The translations under genes were made by a program, and so were the position numbers. From the NCBI GenBank assembly GCA_029207755.1, contig JARCOQ010000002.1, forward strand, positions 6,386,001 through 6,450,000: a stretch of 64,000 nt of DNA, given 5' to 3'. The notes beneath the pieces were generated by a model. The model was given only the letters and a program-made list of their open reading frames with translations. It did no database searches and was not told the origin of the DNA. Positions 1 through 11,564 of the stretch are shown here, one piece after another; positions within the stretch are counted from its first letter, which is position 1, and every line of letters begins with the position of its first letter. This DNA comes from Chamaea fasciata. Its lineage: Eukaryota > Chordata > Aves > Passeriformes > Sylviidae.

Positions 1-423
<423 letters not shown>

Positions 424-3345
424 TTCTCAGAGGCAAAAAAACCCAAAAAGCAAAAGGCATTATGGAAGTAACACTAGAAGAAATGAACACTATATATATG
501 CCAATATATGAAGGCAAGTATATATGAAATCTGTGTGACTCATTACCTTACTATCCTACACAGAGGTATATGGCAAAGTGTATTTTTGCTGAGAAAAACT
601 CTAAGTTTGTATATTTTGGCAACCGACTCTTGACACAATTTTTTAACGGGTTTTTCTAGCAACATCTGGTTTGGCTTTTTTTAAATTTAGTCACAGTCAT
701 AGAGCATTATTAATGGGTTTTTGTGAGTGTTTGTTGAGCATGGTTATAAAACATTGGAAAAATAAAATATACACTACCTGCCGGTAAGAGTAAGGGGTGT
801 GTTTGTCTCATCCCATGGATGACCTCCCCTTCCCATGTAAATGCATTCACGTCTTATATTTCTCTGCCTTTTAAAAACTTCTAGATGCACAATGAATTCT
901 GTGCTGTCAACCTTTTTAATTTACTGAAAACTGGGTTTTGCTCTTTGTATCTAACTATGGGAATGAAGTAATTGGCACTTAATCACTCCTGGAGATGTTG
1001 TCCCCAAAGAGATGCTCCTCTTGTACTGGCAGGAAATGGTTCACTTTATCTTCTATCCTTCTTTTCAGTGACTCTGAGCATGCACAACTCAGAAACATGG
1101 TGAGGAAAGCAGTTTTATTTCTCAGTTTCATTTCTCAGTTTCAAGTGATAAGTGCTCCATACGTAGATCTGGTTGCTCATCTCCACAATCAGTCAGGAAG
1201 TTTATCTTGCAAGTAAACACAAATCTGACCCAGAACAAAGGAAGCTTCGGCAACATTACATGTAAAATTTCAAGGGCCAAGCAAAAACTGAAAATAAGGA
1301 GTTAATTTTAAACTCCTGTTGTACTCTGGGGCTCCTCAAAGAAATGATTTCTGTGCTGTTTGTATGTTTCTCTGGTGCTGACTGCTCATCTGCTGGGAAT
1401 ATATCTGAGGAAAGCGTTTGATTTCCTGTCAACTATAAGATATCGATCAGGGAGTAATCAAATGTTGCTGTCTGAGCCACCCTCCTGGTAGATTGACACT
1501 GTGAGCCCTCTGCCCAGAGCCACCTGGCCTTCTCCACAGCCCTCAGTCTCCTCTGGAATGTTTTTGCCAAGTACACCCTTGAGAGCACAGACTGGACTCA
1601 TGTCCTACAAGAAATCATAACCTCAGAGTGTCTTTATTTCTTTATTAGATCTATGACCAGAGAAATACTTGTGCTAGATGTTCTAATAGATGCTCCCTGC
1701 ATACTTAGCTGCATTGTAGAGCAAAATTTTCCTTCCAGAAAAAGAAGAATTTTAAGAGCCCAGCACTGCACTAATTGCAATGAAAACTTTATGGGCAGCA
1801 ATGAGTGGGAAAATTTATTATCACCTGATTTTCAAGGTTGGTGTTTCTTTTTCTTTGCGGAGGGTGGGGGGGAATGGTTTTTTTATTTTTTTTTGTTCTG
1901 TTTGGGTTTTCTGTTTTGTTTGCTTGTTTTGTTTTTTAAAATAAATATTTTTAGAGTTCAGCACAGAGCCACAGCAAAACTCTGATCATCCAAGGCATTA
2001 AGTAGAGAAAGAAGTAATTGATTGCTGGTTGGTTGTAGCTTTGACTTGTGTTTCTATTAGAACAACAACTTACAAACTCTTACAGAAAGCAGCTATTTGG
2101 CACACTCCTACAAAGCATTTGTATAAGTTTGGTGTGTTTGCCTCATACATAATGTATAGTCCTTAATCACCTGCATAGCCAAAGGATGGCACTTTAAATT
2201 GATGACTGTGATATATTCATACGTAGAACAAATTAGTTTAAGGACAGATGAAGAATAGATGTGCACTCTAGCTAGCATGAACTGCTACAATTATAGGGAT
2301 TATTACAACCACAGTCTAATACCTTCCAGACATCAGAAATCATTAAGTGCCAGAGTTACATAGATGTACAAGCTAGTTTTATCACAAAAATATTACTGCA
2401 TTACAGCAGTTTCAATTGTGCTACTATATTTGAGATTAGAATATTTCTACGAAAAATATCTACTTTCACAGGTTCCAAATTTAACCTTAGGAACATACTC
2501 AGGAAAGCAACATGATAAAAAAATCCCCAAGTGAAAAACAGAGGGTAATAAGGTGGTAAATTTTGTCTTGGAGCATTTAGTTTCCAATACATAAGAGGAA
2601 GGTGTTGTTCTAAGTCATTGGAAGTCAGGGTGAAACTGCTGACCTGAGCAAAGCCTGGCCCTCAGACAAGTGTGGGACTGAAAGGAGCTCATTTTCTTGA
2701 GGGCAATTTAGAAAGTAATGAATGTAGTTGTTTCTTTTATAGGAATCCATAAAATATTGTCAACTCTAAACTCACTTCAGGCTGCACTTAGGTTTAAAAG
2801 TGAGCATGAACCAGACCAGTACATCCTAATTCCTGCAGGTTTGCATGTGTCCTCTACGTTGAATATAGATAACTTTCATGACTTCAACTACTCCCAAAAT
2901 TTACACTGAAAAAGTAACTGGAAAGCAAAATTTATTAGATATGGATTTTTTCTTGTCGCAAACACTATGAAAGAATGACATGCCCACTTGTTAGATTCAT
3001 CTCTACTCTTAATCCTTCCACTTGCAGTTTCATTGATGCTTAAATTCTTTACTGACAAGGACTTTTTATCTCCACGAGGTAAAAAAGGCATGTGCACATG
3101 ATAGGTACCCCAGAAAGTCATGGCAATATGGAAAAATGTCTGTACCCAAAAAAAGGTCAACGAAAGTAACAGTTAGTGGTATTGTCATAAATCCAGTGTC
3201 TTTGTCTTTGTAAATTGCTATTTTTATGTATGCAATTTCCTACATAATCCCCCCAGAAATAATATATGTATATATATGTGTGTGTGTGTATATATCTTTT
3301 CCCCAAGTCATACTTACTGAAAAAGGAAGCATTTTTAAACTAAAA
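424..3345. other. Non-coding AT-rich DNA, no gene seen
   Basis: No ORF here has recognisable protein content. The longest open stretches are short and follow T-rich low-complexity sequence, for example about 1848-1945. A small alternating TA/TG tract lies at about 3262-3297. I see no clear CR1, LTR or SINE remnant. Confidence 0.6.
3262..3297. repeat. Short (TA)n/(TG)n microsatellite
   Basis: An alternating purine-pyrimidine run: a TA/TATG block, then about six TG units, then TATATAT. It is just upstream of a CR1 fragment. Confidence 0.85.
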
Positions 3346-3349
3346 GAGA

Positions 3350-3540
3350 AGAGATGTTAGGATGAAAATATTTACTGTGAGGGTGGTGAGATACTGGAAA
3401 AAACCATCCAGAGAAGCTGTGGATTCCCCATCCCTGGGAGTGTTCAAGGACAGGCTGGATGGAGCAACCTGGTGTAGTAGGGGGCTGGGTGTAGATGATC
3501 TTTAAGGTCCTTTTCAACCCAGGCCATTCCTTGATTCCCT
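3350..3540 (+). mobile_element. CR1 LINE 3'-end fragment
   Basis: The fragment reads through the CR1 3' region in order. A degenerate TTAGG block is followed by TTTACTGTGAGGGTGGTGAG, CCATCCCTGGGAGTGTTCAA, CAGGCTGGATGGAGCAACCT, then GATGATCTTTAAGGTCC and CAACCCAGGCCATTCC, and it ends in a decayed ATTCTATGATTCT terminus. Compared with the usual CR1 end, a segment of several dozen bases between 'GGATGGAG' and the 'GATGATCTTTAAGG' block is missing or scrambled. The element is 5'-truncated, as most CR1 copies are, and non-coding. Confidence 0.9.
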
Positions 3541-3544
3541 TTAG

Positions 3545-6500
3545 GATAGGGACTGCATGGTGGCTCTGTGGAAATGCAGTGCAAAAGAACAGAAAATTCA
3601 TTTTTTGGTTTAGTCATGTGTTTTTGCTTGCTGCTGTGTCTCTGCACTGGCTTGGATCTGTCTGGGAAACTGAAGGAGAGAATGCTAACATAGTCCACCT
3701 GCTGCCTTCACCAGGGCTGGATGGCTGTACGAGAGATGCAGAATCCCACAATTTCTTCCTACTACCATATCTCTTTATTGTTAACATTAAATAGTGACAG
3801 GCACAGATATGCTCATGCAGGCAAGCAAAGAACACGAAGGAGGTTCTGAAAGTGAAACAATTCCTATCATCCTGCCCTGGTAAAACATGAATCATCATCA
3901 GACTCCCATAAAATAGGGGAAATCACCCTCCTCCACCCCTCACCAATCCCTGTCACATGCTCTTTTATTAAGATATCACAACTGACATTCTTTTCAAGAG
4001 AAAGATGTAGATTAATGTGGATTTTTTTTCAGCAAGCCAGCCCTTGATATGTTTATGCACCTCACCAAAATGCTATGAATTTTCACTGTGAAAGTTTCAT
4101 GGTTAAATTTTTGGTCAGCTGCTGCATCTGCTCTAGATTAGGCAACCTATGGAATGAAAAATGTGTAACTAGAAACAAGGAGGACATCGTTTTGAGGTTG
4201 GACTGACAAGAAACAGGTATTTTCTGGATATTTGAGTCTAAATTCTAAGTTTTCAAAAAGAAATTCACCTAGGTAGTTAACAGCTAAATGCTGTGTTACT
4301 GCAATGGATATTAGGCCTTGAAATTCATCTAGAAATCTGAAAACAACAACAATGTGCCCATGCTGAAACTGATGCAATTCAAGTTCAGATCATGAAGGAA
4401 ACAAAAAACCCCAGGGAGCAGAAATCATGACTTTTTTACTCCTACCATCTTTAGGCAAATCTTGCATACATTCTGCTTATAACAGGGTACACTATTTCTT
4501 AAACCCTCACAAAGAAAGCCATACTATTCAGGAATTAATAGATGGAAGAACAGAAGCACGGTAACTTAGATAACCTGATGCATGAATCAGTGTGAATTCA
4601 GAGGAAGGTAGGTTGGTTCATTTTGTTTGGTTGGTTTGGTTTGCTCGGTTTTGTTTGGGTTTGCTTTTTTTTTTTGTAAAAAAAGAATTCCCACTGTAAA
4701 GAAAATATTTAGGCTGAAATCATGAGTGATTGTTAAGATCCTTAAGACTTATTTTAAAGTTTTCTATATAAGTCCACAGTCCACTTTTGTAATTGTAGGT
4801 CTTTTGTATAGTCTGTATCTTTGTTTACATGTAAATTGATTAAATAATCCCCAAAAATATGAAAATTTTGGGTAGAAAAGCAAATGGAAATTTTCATTAA
4901 AAAGACCCATGATAAGATTTCAAATATAACAACACACGGTATTTAATTTTCAAACTCTAAGGTCTGCACCCATGCCACACTTAAAATATTTCTGTTTTTT
5001 TCCTGAAGGAAGTTATTATTTGCATCCACCATAGACTTCCAAGGGCTTAGAAATCCAGAGATTTCTAGTACTGCATTCTGGTAATTTAAGGGAAAGAATC
5101 TGAAGGTGTGCACTGGTTAAATTCCCAAGAAAAATGTCTCTTCCAGGTGCAAAGTAGATTCCACAGCAGTGGCCATGGCCAGTCACCTAAATTTCCTTTG
5201 CCCCTGATACACCAGACTTATTTTTGAGTTGGTGCTGTTCATCCATACAAGCCTTTGTGGTGGATTCCTTGGACCATACAAAGGAGGGAGGCCTCAGGTG
5301 TGAATTGGTGGCCAGAAGGGGTCTCATCTATGAGGTCCTTTTAGTTTAGGGCTGTAGCAGAGATCGTGGATTCCTGCCTCCTATTTCTGCACCTTACAAG
5401 TACAAGGAGTGGTGATTTGGTTTTGGCATAGCAGCTGGTGACTGCAGTAGATGTATCCCAATTACCTATGGACTGGTGTACAAAAAGGACAGAAAATAGC
5501 AGTGTCCCCTATAGATGAAGTTGGTTTTAGTTCACTGACAGAACTACAGATTTGTCAGAAACTTCTCTCTCTCTTTCTTTTTTTTTAATTTTTCAATCTG
5601 TCTATACAAAGACTGGAAGACCAAAGTAATGGTAGATTTTTCTACTGCTACTCTACACTGAAGAACAAGTCCTATATCCAAACTCTTCTTAACAGAGGCG
5701 AAATTTAAATGTAAACGGTAAGGATGGCTTTAGGCTGCCTTTTATTTTTTTTCTTTTTTTTTTTTTTTTTTCTTTTTTTTTTTTTTTTTACATATTCTGT
5801 CAATAACTTATTAATGCTATTTTCTGCTATTTAGTCACCAGGAAGTCAGTGAGGTCTGTACTGGAAAGCTTCACTTCACTGCCACAGGGTCCATATGCAG
5901 GGGATTCCACTGCACAAAGTTGCAACCTTCTTATCTCGAGTTGACATTGCACACCGCTCATCTCTGTATGTGGCAGAAGCTTTATCAGCACCTCCAGCAA
6001 GAAGCATCACTCTCTGGCTGGAAAACATCTGTGTTTACACTTAGAAACGTCAATCATCTTGTCCTTTTAATTCTCACTATTACTTACTGCCGTGTCTGTC
6101 AGCAAGCAGCAAGCTTCCTGGCTTTACCAAAAACTCACATATTCTGAAAAAAAAAAAAGAGCAAGGAACATTCTATAAAAGTGCAGCATATATGGTGGTT
6201 TTTTGGGTTTTTTTTAAACATACTAGTGTGTAAAAGGACTTTTCCAACCTGTTGATATTCTTTTGTTTAGTCCCTTGTCACTTCATAAAACCTTAGGAAG
6301 GATACAGTAGCAAACTATGCTGGAAGTTTTGAGATCTATGTTCTCAACTTTGATTTGGGTTCGGGACACACTTACGCCATTAAAATATACACCTTTACAG
6401 AATAAAATTTATTCGTACCATTGCAGTGCCCAGCAGCACATCTGCATTCCCATTGCATGCCAAAACATCCAGTAAGTTGAGTCCACTGGCTTAATCCCTG

Positions 6501-7860
6501 GGCCATCCACAATTCCAGTGTTATATGTAGTTTTCAGTTTGTACTTAAGTTGCACACAAATCATGATCAAATAATTCGCTCAAGACCAAACACTGCAGGA
6601 TCTGATTTCACTGGCAGGAAAAGGCATTATGGAAAACTTAAGGAAACCATAGAATCCTTGTGCACAGGGTGTGTTGCTCACTGACATTAGCATGAAGCAG
6701 CCTTAGCAAGTGAAAGAATCTGACTGTGCAGCTTCAAAAACTCACTTATTTTCTCCTTCAGTCATTTGTAAGCTCTCAGAGAAAGCAGAAAGTCTGTACT
6801 CACATGCCTACCTAATCCAATATCTCTTATTCCTCTGGGTCAAGGTTACCCAGTTCTGTCAGATGGAGTATAAATTTTCTGTAAGATGTTGACATTTGGG
6901 GGCTAGAAGGTCAAATACAGGTTTGCTCCTTTGTTGTGGTCAGTTTGTTCTGTATTAAGTATTCAATGTGACATCTTAAAGAACTCACTGGTACTTACAT
7001 TTAGCTCATTCCCAAGTCCTAGCTGCAAAGTGTACTCTCAGTTTCCAGCTAGTAAGGATTTCTGTACCATATATCATATGCCATAAATCATAGACCTCAT
7101 ACATACCAGAGTGTTCTCTGTCAGTGATCACAAGGTTTTGTTTCTCTGCTGCATTCTTCAGCAAATGCAACCCAGTGTTCTTAAAACAGGACACTGGCTA
7201 TTTTAATTTGTGTGGTGGCAAATTGTTTTCCTCCTATGGAAATTTAACAGGTCACTACTAGTTGACTAAAATGGGTGCAATTTGCATCTGCCAGCTGATG
7301 TTTAATAATAACTGTCAATCCTGCCTAGACGGTGCATCAGGAATTTCTGAAAGTACACAACACACAACATATATGGGGATGGACTACCTTACACTCTTCT
7401 GACAAGCCATTTAATTAACTGATAAAAATCAAAGAATGAGTGGATGAACCTTGAAAGGAAGATAATTTGTGTGTTTATTGGGCACTTGATACTACGCTGG
7501 CCTCTAGTAATTGCAAAAGTTTTGCGCTGCATGCAGCTTGTTGCAAAGGTAAAGCTGGGAAATGTGTTCACTTCACCTTTTTCATCAGTTCTTCAGTGTC
7601 AAAGACCTGCAACAGCGTGCACTGAATGTCAAACCACAGAAAAAGTGAGATGTGGTGGGACTTTCTTGACCGTGAAACCGAGGGCAGCTGCTTTATTTGC
7701 AAACTGGTTTAATCTCCTTGCAAGCAAACTTTAAACAAGGAACTGCCTGAGATTTATGGCTCCTTACAGGCCCCTAAGTGCTGCATGTAGTGGAAAAGTT
7801 GGAGTGAAAACATGTCGTTTACTTCCCCTGGAGAAGACGTATTTCATGGAGGCAGGTCAG
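3545..7860. other. Non-coding DNA with T-rich tracts, no gene seen
   Basis: No coding region can be supported. Low-complexity tracts occur at about 4617-4675 (GGTTT-type) and 5739-5790 (almost pure T). A stretch at about 4530-4605 loosely resembles the core of a MIR SINE but is too decayed to call. Confidence 0.6.
5739..5790. repeat. T-rich homopolymer-like tract
   Basis: About 50 bases are almost all T, broken by three isolated C and one A. No recognisable element precedes or follows it, so it may be the tail of an unrecognised old minus-strand retroposon or simply an expanded homopolymer. Confidence 0.9.
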
Positions 7861-7864
7861 AGAG

Positions 7865-7960
7865 CCACGTCTGGATCATTGCTGACTTAATATGTGACCT
7901 GGACAAGTTATATAAGCCCAGTGTTTCTGCTTTCTCAAGTGTAAAATAGGTAAAATATTT
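7865..7960 (-). mobile_element. MIR-like SINE remnant
   Basis: In plus-strand order the sequence matches the reverse of the MIR core: TATGTGACCTGGACAAGTTA, then a CTGCTTTCTCA block, then GTGTAAAATAGGTAAAATAT. These correspond to the MIR 'tgtgaccttgggcaagtt', 'cagtttcctca' and 'ctgtaaaatggg' landmarks, in the right order and spacing. It is heavily diverged, so only the core is callable. Confidence 0.6.
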
Positions 7961-8489
7961 CAGTGCACATTAATTGGTTGACTGTTTCCTATATACTGGA
8001 TAAAAGGAGATTACTGCATGTTTAAGCATCATGTTTCCCTTTTAAATTTTGTTTTAACCACAGCATGACAAGATTTTCTCATTCTTTCTCTTACACTTAG
8101 CTAGTTTGTGTGCCTGACAGTTCTTTTTCCTCCCATTTTTCTCCTCCGGTTTTCCTCACTCTGTGCCTTTGTTCTCCTTCTTGCCTGTTTTATTCTGCTT
8201 CTCTGTCTTTCTTGCTGCTCTATTTCGCCATAGTCATGACATGAATAATTTCTATTCAGGAGTCTCACTGAGTGTTTGATACACTGAGGCACGTTTTTGC
8301 TGCTTGCTGCGCACACACTCTGTGGAGCATCAGTCCTTGTAGGCTGCCTGGGCACATGGTTCTTATTCTCAAGTACTTGTTGCCTCCTGCATGCAAATGT
8401 TTAAGGGTCTGCTGGAGTGAAACACACCCTGAGAGGCTCAGTTTTGCCATGATTCTGGTCTGGAGTCTCCCGATGAATGTTCCTTTACC

Positions 8490-8527
8490 AAAAAAAAAAA
8501 AAAAAAAAAAAAAAGAAAAGAAAAAAG
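8490..8527. repeat. Poly(A) tract
   Basis: Roughly 28 consecutive A followed by GAAAAGAAAAAAG. No upstream gene-like or SINE-like body and no flanking target-site duplication could be recognised, so it is recorded only as a simple repeat. Confidence 0.9.
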
Positions 8528-9199
8528 TATTGCTGAGTCATAGCCGGTGACTTGAAGGGGCCTGAGGAGCAAATTTGTGACCCAGCTATTGATTGGACTG
8601 TCACTTTGTCATGAATAGTAAACACCCAGAGGCACTGAAAAGAAAAGAGGAAGAAAGGGAGTTGCCAGACCAGAAAAGCAAGGAACTGGCTTGCAAGGCT
8701 GGAAGGCTGAATTTTCTTAGGTGAACCCTTTGCTGAGGGACAAAACTTTAAAGCAATAAAATCATTCAATCTGCATGCTTTTATTTTAGCTATAGAAATT
8801 ACTTTTATGTAGTAAAATTTTGTTGCATGACAGTGAAGTTACTTCCTCGGTGTGGACAATGTGAAATAATATATAGCCAGCACATCTGGCTATAGCACCA
8901 CAATGGTACATTTGCTATTCCATGATATAGCAAAGATCAAATATTTCAAGAGGAAAATGAATGCAGTCTTGAAACAGGTCATTGTTGTCTTCTTTAGCTG
9001 TCTAGTCTCTTTTTTCATTCTTTGCTCTGTTGCTTGGTAAATCACTCATTTCTCCTCAGACAGAGCTAGAACTTACTGCTCTCCTTGGACATCACAAAAC
9101 CAGATAAGATTAGAATATTGGCTTACAGCAGGTCCTCAGCACCCCTGCCCTCCACAAACCCAAGAGCTTTTGTGCACTGTCCTGGTTATGCATTATTTT

Positions 9200-9312
9200 C
9201 TTGGGGTTTTCTTTGTTGTTTCGTTGTTTTTCTGGTTTTTTGGGTTTGTTTTTTTGGGTTTTTTTGGGGGGGTTTTTTTGGCGGATTTTTTTGTTGTTTT
9301 AGATTTTTTCCT
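9200..9312. repeat. G/T-rich low-complexity tract
   Basis: The plus strand is almost only T and G, with GGG, GGG and GGGGGGG runs separated by T-runs of about seven bases, then TTGTTGTTTT. The strand asymmetry is complete enough to qualify as low-complexity DNA. Confidence 0.8.
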
Positions 9313-10580
9313 TTGGGGGTGCATAAAACTATAACTGAGGCATCTGTTAAGGGTGGCCTGATTGGGAATTTAAGGATGTCAAAAAGAATATTCAAGGGAG
9401 TTTTCCATTGAATGAAATTGGAAAGTGGCAGTAGGTTTCTTTTGCATTGCATTTATCACAAAGAACAACACCTAAAGGAAGCATCCATTGCATGCTGGCA
9501 TATTCTAGCTCTCACAAAACATGTGTCCAGTGGAACTGTTCTGGCAGCTTGTTACTCACTTTAATTTCATCAGATTTATGGGTTGAATTCTGAATTCTGT
9601 GAGTTTTAGTCTCTGGCTAGTTACACATATGAGAGTTATTTCACCCCTGCCCTCTCAGCAGACACAGGTGCAGAAGGAAAGGGCTGGACATTGGGTGCAA
9701 GTGTAAAGACAGCACAAGGTACCTTCAACTAACAGCTGTGAGGGGAAAGGGGTCAGAGAGTGAGACCTAGAGGAGCAAGGCAAGTAGGTTTAAATATCTA
9801 CATATTGCCTTTGTTCTATCAGGCAATGCTTGAACAGAAATGTTTTGTGGTGTAGTTGTTTTGGTTTTAAATCACTAGAATGTTTTGGCCTGATACAGCC
9901 AAACAAGAATATTCTTGGGTAGTTCTTCTTCGTTATCATGAAAAAAAATCAAACTAATCTTCTTGGCTTATAGTTCCAGCAGATTCTTTACATTTGTCTA
10001 GCTTTTCTGTAGAGAAAATGAAAAACACATTTATAAGTGACCTTTAGTTTTTGCCATCTAGTCAAGCGTTCTTTGCACCGGCACAGTAATACCATTATCT
10101 TGACCTTTGTCTCCCTCATACAGTTTCTCTTTGTGCCTGTCACTAGCCCTGGCTCAGCTAGTAAGAAGGAGGAAAAAATGATGAAAAGGGAAAAAACTAC
10201 AGCCTTATTCAAATTGTTAGGCCATGTAAGCTTCTGTTTGTTCCAGCTATGCTTGATTTTGTTCTGTTTATTTTTATATTTTCAACTGGAGTTTTCTTCT
10301 TCTTTCCCATATTTTTTTTTATTCCTGACTAAAAGTCTATTTAACCAGGTGTATAGGTGTGGAGAAACAAAGTTTAGGAGAACTTTATTGCGAGATTTTT
10401 CTGGTCTGAGTCATAGTTGTGGTTTGCCTTGATGTAAAACCTTCCCCAATACCATGCTGTTGCACTTCCATGTGCAAAACAGTTGTATTTCTTTGAAGTT
10501 AAAATAAAAGCGCTTCACTGTTTTCTCTGACTTCAACATAATCAAGGAGCAAGCATCTATGTCTAAATCCTACATTTAAC

Positions 10581-10650
10581 TTTCAATCTGACCTTGGATT
10601 AATCCCTTTACCTCACCATGCCTCTGTTTCTTTTCCTGCCCCAGATCAGC
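10581..10650 (-). mobile_element. MIR-like SINE core remnant
   Basis: 'CAATCTGACCTTGG', a spacer, 'CCTTTACCTCACCATGCCTC' and 'TGTTTCTTTTCCTG' follow the reversed MIR core order (accttgggcaa, cttaacctctctgtgcctc, agtttcctcat). Only about 60-70 bases are recognisable. Confidence 0.5.
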
Positions 10651-10654
10651 ATGC

Positions 10655-11425
10655 AGGCAGTGCAGTGAGGGTTGGGGAGCTAGGTCTTAATTCTTTAATA
10701 CAGCTGGAAAAAATCCCTCAAGACATAAACTAACAGATTTCAAACCATGCTTGTTGGCTACTTTCCAGTCCGAGTGAAGTGCAGAGCTACAGGACGACTA
10801 ATATGGCTTGAAAATATCACTTGAAAGTCTTTATCTCAATAATGTTTTGACTGATGCATAACTTGCAGAAAGACATTCAGTTTCCGTTTGAAAACATCAA
10901 GAGATTTACAGTGTGCCAGTTCTTTCTGTAATTTTGTCCTTTGTTCTGTGATTTATTTCCAAGCACATTGCACGCTGCTATAACCCATAAATTTAATAAG
11001 AAATGTAATCTACTCTATTTCCTTCCTTTCCTGATGTGTAGGAAAGAACTATGGAGGATATACACTTAAGCACAAGTGGCAGGGCTTCACTCTCTCTTTC
11101 AGTGGCAAGGACTCCTGAAATGGGGTTGATGCGCGTACAGATAGATGGTTTCCTGTTGTTTGTTTTTAGTCTAATCAAGCTGATTGGGATGAATGGTAAT
11201 GGTGATGTCTTTAGCACATACCAGAAATTTTCTTTGCTTGTGAGCTGGAAAACATTTGCAGTTTGCAGCAGCAATAGCAGTTGACTGAAGATGGGCTATT
11301 TGATCATTACCCTCGTAATGGGAGTCGCTGTTTTTCCACACATGCGTCTGCTTATGAGCTTAGAAATTAAGAGCATGTTTCATCCATTGATCTGAAAAAG
11401 CTCTTTGTAAAAAGGGTTCCCATCG
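10655..11425. other. Non-coding DNA, no gene seen
   Basis: Mixed-composition single-copy-looking sequence without recognisable coding content or a repeat I can name. Confidence 0.55.
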
Positions 11426-11427
11426 AG

Positions 11428-11560
11428 CAAATGATGAAATGGATGAGCAGACAGAGGGAAATTAGCTCAAGGTGATGAGCAGACGGCTGGCAGAGGTGGC
11501 AGAGGACTTGGGTCCTTCCGTGGTTTGAGCCCCAGGGACTGAATGACTCCCCTGAGCTGA
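11428..11560 (+). mobile_element. MIR-like SINE remnant
   Basis: The forward MIR core order is visible: ATGATGAAATGGATGAGCAG, CAGAGGGAAATTAGCTCAAG, GTGATGAGCAGACGGCTGG, CAGAGGTGGCAGAGGACTTG, then GGTTTGAGCCCCAGG. These correspond to the MIR landmarks 'acagatgaggaaactgaggc', 'agaggttaagt..cttgcccaaggtca', 'cagctagtaagtggcagag' and 'ggattcgaaccc'. It is one of the better preserved MIR copies in the window. Confidence 0.65.
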
Positions 11561-11564
11561 TTTT

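Larger units (their letters stand above)
7965..10575. other. Non-coding DNA, no gene seen
   Basis: Contains an A-run of about 28 bases (near 8490-8517) with no recognisable retroposon body before it, and a G/T-rich stretch at about 9200-9312. ORFs here are short and compositionally biased. Confidence 0.6.

Noticed and set aside
4530..4605. Possible MIR core (GGAAGAACAGAAGCACGGTA and following)
   Set aside because: Only isolated words match the MIR order and spacing, which is not enough to separate from chance.
8490..8527. Poly(A) run as the tail of a processed pseudogene
   Set aside because: No gene-derived or SINE sequence upstream, no AATAAA before it and no flanking direct repeats could be seen.
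10037..10432. 131-codon plus-strand ORF
   Set aside because: The second half is an F/L-rich translation of T-rich sequence (FCLFQLCLILFCLFLYFQLE), typical of low-complexity DNA rather than a membrane protein.
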